From DATHGT01 sp035317605 (GTDB taxonomy: Bacteria > Methylomirabilota > Methylomirabilia > Rokubacteriales > CSP1-6): DNA of 12,536 bases. The position numbers and the translations under genes are program-made. Shown one piece after another: positions 8,101 to 12,536 of this stretch; position 1 is the stretch's first letter, and each line of letters starts with the position of its first letter. The notes beneath the pieces were generated by a model, which worked only from the letters and a program-made list of their open reading frames with translations, was not told the origin of the DNA and did no database searches. The DNA lies in the NCBI GenBank assembly GCA_035317605.1, contig DATHGT010000032.1, positions 1 through 12,536 on the forward strand, written 5' to 3'.

Positions 8101-9195
8101 CGCGCCCAGCGTGACCAGCACCAGGTACACGTCCGACGGGAAGGGCTGGGGCGTCTCCGCGTGGGCCCGCGTCATCATCACGTTGCCGCCGATCGATCCG
8201 ATGTTGCGCACCTGCAAGTTGGCGACGTCGAGGAGATGCTTGCGGAACGCCACGAACCCCTTGGTCGCCCACGCCGGGTTGGTGGCGATGAGCCGACCGA
8301 GCTCGTGGACGACGTTCGAGAGCGACTCCGCCGCGCCGATGTTCACGCCGGCGTCGTCGGAACGGAACCCCAGCAGCTCGTCGAGCCCCGCGACGTCGAT
8401 CAGCACGTGCGGGTCGTAGGCCGGCGCCTTGAAGATGCCGACCGAGGTGTTGCCGGCCACGAGCTTGAGATCCGGCGAGCTGCCGCCGTGGGCGGCCTTC
8501 AGCCGCTGCGCCTCGCCGAGCGTGGTCGGACGGAACCACGTGTAGCCGCGGCCCGACCATTCGCCCGCCGACGGGCGATACGTCTTCAGCTCCTCGGGGA
8601 ACGCGAGCGCCGGCGGCGAGCCCGGCGCGTGCTGCTCGACCGGGATGCCGGGGCGGCAGGGATGGTTGGTGTGGTACTTGTCGGGCTCCTTGAAGTCGAC
8701 GGCGAAGCTGCGCATACCTTCGAGGATCGGCCGGAATCCCGTGCAGCGGCAGATGTGACCGTCGAACAGGTCTTCGATCTCCTGCTGGGTCGGCTGGGGA
8801 TGCGTGCGCAGGAACGTGAACATGTTCATCACGAATCCCGGCGTGCAGTAGCCGCACTGCGAGCCGTTGAACGCCGCGATGCGGAACTGCACGGGATCGA
8901 GCGTCTCGCGGGTCGACCCGATGCCCTCGGTGGTGGTGATGGCGGCGCCGTCGAGCGAGACAAGTGGGCGAAGACAGGCGTTGATGGCCGTGTCCTCCAC
9001 CCGTTGCCTTGCTCCGTCCCAGCGCGACAGCATCACCGTGCAGGCCCCGCACCCGCCCTCGCCACAGGAGAGCTTGGTGCCGGTGAGCCCGATCGCGTCG
9101 TCCCGGAGCCAGTCGACGAGCAACGTCGTCGGATCGGGATGCTCGATGGCCACGCGGCGGCCGTTGACGTAGAAGAGGAGCGCGTTCCCGGCCAT
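5149..9195 (-). CDS. Single-chain xanthine dehydrogenase/aldehyde oxidase-type molybdenum hydroxylase, altered substrate pocket
   Basis: At 1348 aa this carries all three modules of the eukaryotic-type enzyme in one chain; many bacteria split them over two or three genes. The N-terminal [2Fe-2S] domain has C44, C49, C52, C74, and the second cluster domain C114, C117, C149, C151. An FAD domain covers about 215-400 (KLVAGNTSVGI at 244-254, SIGGN at 334-338) with its C-terminal domain to about 530. The molybdopterin domain runs from about 585. In an ungapped motif comparison with bovine enzyme from memory, Q767, R912, F914 and E1261 are kept (Q781, R926, F928, E1294). E802 is Q816, R880 is L894, F1005 is Y1024 and F1009 is Y1028. 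The enzyme should hydroxylate an N-heterocycle or aldehyde using water, but xanthine is doubtful. GAGG eight bases before the ATG supports the start. No XdhC maturation gene is seen nearby. Confidence 0.88.
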   Translation of the reverse strand: MAGNALLFYVNGRRVAIEHPDPTTLLVDWLRDDAIGLTGTKLSCGEGGCGACTVMLSRWDGARQRVEDTAINACLRPLVSLDGAAITTTEGIGSTRETLDPVQFRIAAFNGSQCGYCTPGFVMNMFTFLRTHPQPTQQEIEDLFDGHICRCTGFRPILEGMRSFAVDFKEPDKYHTNHPCRPGIPVEQHAPGSPPALAFPEELKTYRPSAGEWSGRGYTWFRPTTLGEAQRLKAAHGGSSPDLKLVAGNTSVGIFKAPAYDPHVLIDVAGLDELLGFRSDDAGVNIGAAESLSNVVHELGRLIATNPAWATKGFVAFRKHLLDVANLQVRNIGSIGGNVMMTRAHAETPQPFPSDVYLVLVTLGASITIASESFDGGARTYPIMELPAPADLPADAIARSIHLPYSNDTDQIETFKVSYREQDSHAIVNAGFRVSFASGGTVRDATLFFNGLANLPSRMVRTESVLAGARWGDATLQRALDAIAEEVAAVIRPLPGTNFLPPGYREALTESLFYKYFLHVALRLFPGEVQPVNRSGGEAYVRPLSGATQNISVYPSEAPLGEPILKTTAFIQASGEQKYTQDLPLPPHGYEAGYVLSTRAKATFRFRGGVKDVERAVTERFPGFVALVTVDDIPGQTQVGLGDDDPIFAIDGQVVSWGQPIALVVAADRWIATRAATFIQDAMIEYDDEPPVLTIEQALALPRREGLFKDQPKIGDVHIPFIRRKGSDAKWLRHPETPMKGCVAVEGEMGNEGQAHFYMETQACIAIPGEQGKMTVYSGTQQGAGVQGAIASVLGVGNSNIIVLQRPLGGGFGGKQFRPSVVAPAVAVAAWKLNRPVRLVLDRNTDMATIGKRHPYQGRFVASVAKDGLIKGYRVQLYSNGGMSHDASFPVMDLSQQHSDGAYWVPTWESRGDVAKTNNASNTAFRSFGVTQATLVVEEAIEKIAHTLGLRAEDVRGKNMYEIGTPRKSQTTPYGEKLNHCNLRTIWQTLMKTSDFGKRRAEVEAFNRGNRWRKRGLTMIPLKYGIGYQPRLLDQGIAMVIAYAADGTVMLQHGGAESGQGIDTKMQQIAAHVLGIDLDMIQVAQTSTAMMPNATATAASSGSDLFGGAVNDGCTKLRRRLEAYLKKTNAVPGWRTQWKKKWPEIISAAYAARISLIAEGFYRTPFIGDVEGIHSQGRAFLYFIFAAAAAEVEIDVLTGESQILRADILYDAGHSLNPCLDVGQIEGGFVQGSGLMTTEQLMYEADGRLYSDGTWEYKPPTSKSIPIDFRVTISRGGRPNKDDAAVAGSRALGEPPFVLSTSVFFAIKQAIMAARRDGGDDAWFTMLAPATVGRIREHCRVERRTMRL

Positions 9196-9251
9196 GTCGT
9201 CGTCCTCGCCGTGCTAGATTGGCGGCTATCCTACACGCTCCGGAGGGAACG
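9196..9251. promoter_or_regulatory. Divergent intergenic control region
   Basis: These 56 bases are all that separates the molybdoenzyme (leftward) from the nucleoside-hydrolase-like gene (rightward). A -10-like TAGATT (9215-9220) faces right and TAGGAT (complement of 9228-9233) faces left; they lie in an imperfect inverted repeat, 6 of 9 arm bases matching (9212-9220 against 9229-9237). Neither has a convincing -35. Shine-Dalgarno sequences serve both genes: GGAGG at 9242-9246, and GAGG on the minus strand at 9204-9207. The closeness implies joint regulation. Confidence 0.45.
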
Positions 9252-10214
9252 ATGGACGTCATTCTCGTTCAGGACGCCGCGATCGACGAATACATGTCTC
9301 AGGTGCTGCTGACGACCATGCCCGTGAACCTCCTCGGCGTGTCCATCGTCAACGCGGACTGCATCGACACCGCGGCCATGCAGGCGGCGTGGAAGATCAA
9401 CACCTACATCGGCGCCCCGTCGATGCCGCTGGGGCTCAGCCGCGCCCGCGGCTGGAACCCGTTTCCCTGGGAGTATCGGACCGACTGCATCAAGCAGGGG
9501 ACGATTCCCGCGCTGGCCGACATCCCCGAGAATTCCGCGTGGCCGCCGTATCCTGACGGCGACGCGATGCTGGAGGCGTGGCTCACCGCCTGCGAGCCCG
9601 GAGTGACCATGCTCGTGACGTGTCCGTTCACCCCGCTGTCAAACGTGCTCAAGCGCAAACCCGCCCTGAAGAAGAAGATCGGCCAGATCATCTGGATGGG
9701 CGGGGCCATCGGGGTTCCCGGGAACCTCGATCCCAAGACCGTTCCCAACCCGCCGTGGAACGGCTGCGCGGAGTGGAACGCGTTCTGGGATCCCGCGGCC
9801 GTCGACTGGATCTTCCGCCACACGACCTGCCCGATCATCCAGTTCCCGCTCGACATCACCGACGAGGCCAAGATCACCACGGAGTTCATGGCCCGCCTCG
9901 ACACGCAGTCGCAGGCGGGGATGCGCTTCTCGACGCTCGCCTACCAGAGCTACGGGCTGGTGTCCGCCGAGCCGTACTACGACATGTGGGACGTGGTGAC
10001 CACGTGCTGGCTCGTGAACGACCAGCACAACTTCTTCGCGCCGCCCACCACCATGAAGCTCGAGATCGACGTCGAGCTGAACGCCACCCAGGGCTGCATC
10101 AAGCCGAAGAAGGGCCGCGGCGGCCGCGCGGTGCAGGTGGTGCAGAAATTCGCCGCCGACGGCGGCCAGCAGCGCTTCTACGATTACGTGGCGACCCAGT
10201 TCAACCGATCGTAG
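9252..10214 (+). CDS. Nucleoside hydrolase (IU-NH) family protein with divergent signature motif
   Basis: This 320-aa protein has the length and landmarks of inosine-uridine nucleoside N-ribohydrolases: a CPFT turn at 124-127 (usual GPLT), WMGGA at 148-152, GN at 157-158, AEWN at 173-176 (usual AEFN, ribose binding), WDPAA at 179-183, FPLDIT at 198-203, and a final aspartate D247. Family enzymes cut the N-glycosidic bond of nucleosides using Ca2+. The N-terminal signature DxDPGxDD appears as VQDAAIDE (6-13): the Asp equivalent to D10 of the Crithidia enzyme is D8 and D14 is D12, but D15 is E13 and PG is AA. The leaving-group histidine before the last Asp is W246. So ribose handling may persist while base chemistry differs. 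ATG 9252 is chosen over an in-frame TTG at 9219 because GGAGG lies five bases upstream of it. Confidence 0.8.
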   Translation: MDVILVQDAAIDEYMSQVLLTTMPVNLLGVSIVNADCIDTAAMQAAWKINTYIGAPSMPLGLSRARGWNPFPWEYRTDCIKQGTIPALADIPENSAWPPYPDGDAMLEAWLTACEPGVTMLVTCPFTPLSNVLKRKPALKKKIGQIIWMGGAIGVPGNLDPKTVPNPPWNGCAEWNAFWDPAAVDWIFRHTTCPIIQFPLDITDEAKITTEFMARLDTQSQAGMRFSTLAYQSYGLVSAEPYYDMWDVVTTCWLVNDQHNFFAPPTTMKLEIDVELNATQGCIKPKKGRGGRAVQVVQKFAADGGQQRFYDYVATQFNRS

Positions 10215-10914
10215 GGCGCGTCACGACGACGAGGGGGACCATGTGCTCCTCAGGTCGATCCAACCTCTCGAAGTGATCGAGGCCCCGCCGTTCCGCTTCC
10301 TGCTGGAAATCGTCCGGAGGGGGCGCGGACACCCGAAGTAACTGCCCCGTCAGCGGATGTGGTAGCTCGAGCGTGGCCGCGTGGAGCATGGGCCTGGCCG
10401 CGTTCGCCGCTCCGTACAGCCAGTCGCCGGCCACGGGGTGACCGATGGAGGCGAGATGCACGCGGATCTGGTGCGTGCGCCCGGTCTCCAGCCCGATCTC
10501 GACGAGGGAGCCGGCGCGCGAGCACGCGAGCGGCACGACGTGCGTGATCGCGCGCTTGCCGTCGTCGCGCAGGGCGAACGTGATGGCGCCGGTGCGTCCG
10601 ATCGGCGCGTCGATGGTCAGGCGCTCTGCCAGCTCACCGTCGCAGATCGCGAGGTACGTCTTGCGGATCTGCCGCCGCGCGAATTGTCGGGTCAGCCGGG
10701 CGTTCACGTCCGCGCGCTTGGAGAAGAAGATCACGCCGCTGGTCCCGCGGTCGAGCCGCTGAAGGAGGAACGCCGGCGAGGTGTGACGCTCCACGAGGTC
10801 GTGCAGAAACGGCTCGTCCGGCGCGAACATCCGTCGCTGGACGACCAGGCCTGGGGGCTTGTCGATGAAGACGAGCGCGTCGTCCTCGTGGAGGATTCGC
10901 AGTTTCACGGTCAC
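10201..10914 (-). CDS. RluA-family RNA pseudouridine synthase
   Basis: This 237-aa enzyme isomerises uridine to pseudouridine in rRNA or tRNA. The family is clear from DKPPGLVV (18-25), the catalytic-aspartate motif RLDRGTSG (53-60, D55), and ETGRTHQIRVHLASIGHPVAGD (143-164). It lacks an N-terminal S4 domain, so it resembles the short RluA/TruC type rather than RluC/D; the exact target uridine cannot be read from sequence. The first start is GTG (complement of 10912-10914) with a second GTG two codons later. No Shine-Dalgarno is visible; a GATACT on the minus strand just upstream (complement of 10917-10922) could be a -10 serving the second GTG as a leaderless start. Its 3' end overlaps that of the convergent nucleoside-hydrolase-like gene by 14 bases. 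Confidence 0.93.
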   Translation of the reverse strand: MTVKLRILHEDDALVFIDKPPGLVVQRRMFAPDEPFLHDLVERHTSPAFLLQRLDRGTSGVIFFSKRADVNARLTRQFARRQIRKTYLAICDGELAERLTIDAPIGRTGAITFALRDDGKRAITHVVPLACSRAGSLVEIGLETGRTHQIRVHLASIGHPVAGDWLYGAANAARPMLHAATLELPHPLTGQLLRVSAPPPDDFQQEAERRGLDHFERLDRPEEHMVPLVVVTRPTIG

Positions 10915-10948
10915 ACAGTATCAGTTGAGTTGTCCGTTCGTCGCCACC

Positions 10949-11009
10949 TCTCCGGCGGCGATTCGAGTTTCCGGCACCGGTGACGTCCAATCTCCGGCGC
11001 CGGCGACAT
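10949..11009. repeat. Short CCGGC-centred imperfect repeats in a divergent intergenic region
   Basis: Within the 129 bases between the pseudouridine synthase and the exported protein, a 19-base unit recurs. TTTCCGGCACCGGTGACGT (10968-10986) and TCTCCGGCGCCGGCGACAT (10991-11009) agree at 15 of 19 positions. A weaker copy starts at 10949 (TCTCCGGCGGCGA). The two good copies contain the near-palindrome CCGGCACCGG and the perfect palindrome CCGGCGCCGG. The last copy runs into the -35 of the rightward promoter, so the units could be regulator-binding sites; short GC-rich repeats also arise by chance here. Confidence 0.4.
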
Positions 11010-11037
11010 TGAGTCTCGTGCGCGGCCGAGATAGCAT
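11009..11037 (+). promoter_or_regulatory. Sigma70-like promoter giving a leaderless transcript
   Basis: TTGAGT (11009-11014), a 17-base spacer and TAGCAT (11032-11037) precede the ATG at 11044 by six bases. A start seven bases after the -10 would fall on the A of the ATG, and no Shine-Dalgarno is present. The arrangement copies the promoter before the thiolase-like gene. Confidence 0.55.
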
Positions 11038-11043
11038 CCGGGG

Positions 11044-11406
11044 ATGCATTCCCGAACGCTCGCGGCGTCTGCTCTGCTCACGCTGATCGTCAGCGTGGCC
11101 GATCCGGTCGCGGCGCAGGTGAACGTCCAGCTCTCGGGAACGGTCGAGTCCGTCGGCGACCACATGCTCACGCTGATCACCAATGTCCCGCGCCGCCGGG
11201 TCTTCGGCGCGGACCCGGCGGCGAAGCCTGCGCCGCCCCCCACGCTCGAGGTCGACCTGACGCAGGTCCCGGCGAGCCAGTGGGTCTTCCTGCGGCGCGG
11301 CGAGCGCATCGCCGTCGTCGGGCTGCCGTCGACCGACGGCAAGCGCTTCGCCGCCATCACCATCATCGGCGGCGCCGGACCGCCGCGGGATCCTCAGGCC
11401 CCGTAA
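11044..11406 (+). CDS. Small exported protein of unknown function
   Basis: This 120-aa protein opens with a signal peptide: basic residue R4, a hydrophobic stretch at 7-18 and a probable cleavage after the PVAA at 21-24, leaving about 96 residues outside the cytoplasm. The mature part reads as beta-strands (QVNVQLSGTVESV, MLTLITN, TLEVDL, WVFLRRGERIAVVG, FAAITIIGG), with a Pro/Ala-rich loop around 56-66, like small OB- or DUF5666-type beta-barrels; that likeness is a guess from strand pattern. There is no cysteine, so it is neither a lipoprotein nor disulfide-bonded. I do not recognise a named family. It stands alone behind its own promoter; the methyltransferase follows after 48 bases with its own ribosome site. 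Confidence 0.7.
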   Translation: MHSRTLAASALLTLIVSVADPVAAQVNVQLSGTVESVGDHMLTLITNVPRRRVFGADPAAKPAPPPTLEVDLTQVPASQWVFLRRGERIAVVGLPSTDGKRFAAITIIGGAGPPRDPQAP

Positions 11407-11454
11407 GCCGCGAACGATGCCGTCACCAGAATCGCTCGCACCTCATGGAGGCGC

Positions 11455-12129
11455 ATGATGCCGACCCACCAATCGCTCAGCGGGTCGTCGGACGACGATC
11501 TCCTGCGACGCATGGTCAAAACTCACCCGGAACGCTTCGGCGACGACTACTGGAAGTTCTTCGACGCCCACGTCGCGCCCCATGTCCCATCGACCGCCAC
11601 GATGATCGATCTGGGATGTGGGCCCGGGCTCTTCGTGCGCGATCTGGGCGGGCGGTTCCCGGCGGCGACCCTGTACGGGTACGACGTCACGCCCGCGATG
11701 ATCGCCCACGGCCAGCAACTCCGGTGGCCGGGCGAGAAGGCGACGTTCGCTCTCCACGACGTGGCCACGCAGCCGCTGCCGCACGCCGCGGGCGCGGTGC
11801 AGCTGGTGAGCATGTCATCGGTGCTGCACGTCCTGGACGAGCCGTGGCCCGTCTTGACGGAGATTCGGCGCGTGCTCGCCCCCGGCGGGATCTTCCTGCT
11901 GAACGACTGGGTCCGTCAGCCCCTTGAGGCGTATCTCGCCTGGCGCCGCGACGTCATGGGAGAGAGCGAAGCGGAGAGCCAGCGCCGCGGCTTCCGCCTC
12001 TTCCCCGTCCACGCCAAGTACACGCCCGACGACTGGCGCTGGCTCCTGGGGAAAGCCGGCTTCACGATCCGCCACGAATCCGAGCTGCGCGCCTCCCACC
12101 GCATCTTCGTCACCACGTCGTCGGGGTAG
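11455..12129 (+). CDS. Class I SAM-dependent methyltransferase
   Basis: This 224-aa protein has the Rossmann methyltransferase core at about 48-150. Motif I is IDLGCGPGLF (51-60), D77 in LYGYDVTP is the acidic residue that usually holds the SAM ribose, HDVATQPLP (101-109) is the adenine-side motif, and RRVLAPGGIFLL (138-149) is the post-core strand. The C-terminal part (150-224) ends in the usual FTIRHES strand and has a YLAWRRDVMGE helix. It looks most like small-molecule methyltransferases of the Methyltransf_11/25 type; the substrate cannot be named. Two ATGs lie side by side (11455 and 11458). GGAGG at 11447-11451 is three bases from the first and six from the second, so the second may be the one used. 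Confidence 0.88.
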   Translation: MMPTHQSLSGSSDDDLLRRMVKTHPERFGDDYWKFFDAHVAPHVPSTATMIDLGCGPGLFVRDLGGRFPAATLYGYDVTPAMIAHGQQLRWPGEKATFALHDVATQPLPHAAGAVQLVSMSSVLHVLDEPWPVLTEIRRVLAPGGIFLLNDWVRQPLEAYLAWRRDVMGESEAESQRRGFRLFPVHAKYTPDDWRWLLGKAGFTIRHESELRASHRIFVTTSSG

Positions 12130-12132
12130 AAT
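12127..12132 (+). promoter_or_regulatory. -10-like hexamer before the dehydrogenase gene
   Basis: TAGAAT (five of six matches to TATAAT) begins at the stop codon of the methyltransferase and lies 33 bases before the ATG at 12166. No good -35 is seen at the usual spacing. If used, the dehydrogenase has its own promoter. Confidence 0.35.
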
Positions 12133-12165
12133 CCCGACGTCCGCCGCGAAAGGAGAATCACCCGC

Positions 12166-12536
12166 ATGGCTCAGTTCCGTCCCGTCGTCGTCCTTGCCGG
12201 CCCCACGCACCAGGATGGTCGCGACCAGCTCGAGCGCGAGGTGGACGTGATCCTCTGCGAAGAGGAAACCGAAGAGGCGTTCGTCAAGGTCGCGTCGGGC
12301 GCTCACGGGATCCTCTTCCGGACCAAGCCCCCGGCTTCGGACAGCCTCATGGCCGCGTGTCCGAATCTGAAGGTCATCGGCCGGCACGGCGTCGGGCTCG
12401 ACACCGTGGACATTCCCGCCGCCACCCGGCGCGGCATCGCGGTGGTGCACGCTCCGGGCTCCAACTCGCAAGCGGTCGCGGAGCACGCGCTGATGCTGAT
12501 GCTCACCTGCGTCAAGCGCACGTTCGCCATCGACAA
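12166..12536 (+). CDS. D-isomer-specific 2-hydroxyacid dehydrogenase, N-terminal part (3' partial)
   Basis: The first 123 residues are present; the gene runs off the right edge. They form the first half of the substrate-binding domain and the entry to the NAD-binding domain of the SerA/GyaR family: GILFRTKPPASDSLMAACP (around 48-66), then VIGRHGVGLDTVDIPAATRRG (70-90) and VVHAPGSNSQAVAEHALMLML (93-113). That is the usual IxRxGVGxDNID...NxxSVAEHxLxLML pattern. Enzymes of this family reduce 2-keto acids or oxidise D-2-hydroxy acids such as 3-phosphoglycerate or glyoxylate. The GxGxxG nucleotide loop and the catalytic Arg, Glu and His lie beyond the window, so substrate and activity cannot be judged. 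AGGAG (12151-12155), ten bases from the ATG, supports the start. Confidence 0.87.
   Translation, partial: MAQFRPVVVLAGPTHQDGRDQLEREVDVILCEEETEEAFVKVASGAHGILFRTKPPASDSLMAACPNLKVIGRHGVGLDTVDIPAATRRGIAVVHAPGSNSQAVAEHALMLMLTCVKRTFAID

Noticed and set aside
9219..9251. TTG at 9219 as start of the nucleoside-hydrolase-like protein
   Set aside because: The ATG at 9252 has a strong Shine-Dalgarno and begins directly with the family's first strand; the extension would overlap the -10-like site.
1..12536. tRNA, rRNA, CRISPR or insertion-sequence features
   Set aside because: No regularly spaced repeats, no terminal inverted repeats with a transposase and no cloverleaf candidate were seen; nearly all sequence is accounted for by protein genes.

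Overview
The window is dense, GC-rich bacterial coding sequence with almost no free space; the longest stretch without a gene is about 129 bases. High GC, TAG-type -10 hexamers, a single-chain xanthine-dehydrogenase-like enzyme and a thiolase-like/DUF35 pair suggest an uncultured soil or subsurface bacterium, for example of the Rokubacteria/Methylomirabilota or deltaproteobacterial kind. This is an impression from gene style; there is no rRNA or other taxonomic marker here. No tRNA, rRNA, CRISPR array, insertion sequence or phage gene was seen.

Layout. (1) Bases 2-2806, plus strand: one long frame joining an ATP-sulfurylase-type domain to a siroheme/[4Fe-4S] sulfite/nitrite reductase, entering from the left edge. 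(2) 2854-4420, plus: a thiolase-superfamily protein without the usual nucleophilic cysteine, followed by a DUF35 zinc-ribbon/OB partner. The pair is preceded by a good sigma70-like promoter almost touching the start codon. (3) 4491-5152, plus: a ribbon-helix-helix antitoxin and PIN-domain toxin, start and stop overlapping, with a 21-bp palindrome upstream as probable operator. (4) 9195-5149, minus: a 1348-aa xanthine dehydrogenase/aldehyde oxidase-type molybdoenzyme, divergent across 56 bp from (5) 9252-10214, plus: a nucleoside-hydrolase-like protein. (6) 10914-10201, minus: an RluA-type pseudouridine synthase. (7) 11044-11406, plus: a small exported protein of unknown function. (8) 11455-12129, plus: a class I SAM methyltransferase. 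(9) 12166 to the right edge, plus: the start of a D-2-hydroxyacid dehydrogenase.

How they may work together. The Sat-reductase polypeptide would belong to sulfate assimilation, with the intervening APS/PAPS steps outside the window. The thiolase-like/DUF35 pair resembles the Ltp/ChsH2-type partnership that handles acyl-CoA side chains. The divergent molybdoenzyme and nucleoside hydrolase look at first like purine-nucleoside breakdown: one releases a base, the other oxidises it. Both depart from textbook active sites: the two purine-gripping residues of xanthine dehydrogenase are replaced, and the hydrolase signature loop and leaving-group histidine are altered. The most interesting hypothesis in the window is therefore a divergent hydrolase/hydroxylase pair acting on an unusual N-heterocycle or N-riboside. 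The ATP sulfurylase domain also has a rewritten catalytic motif (RN to QQ).
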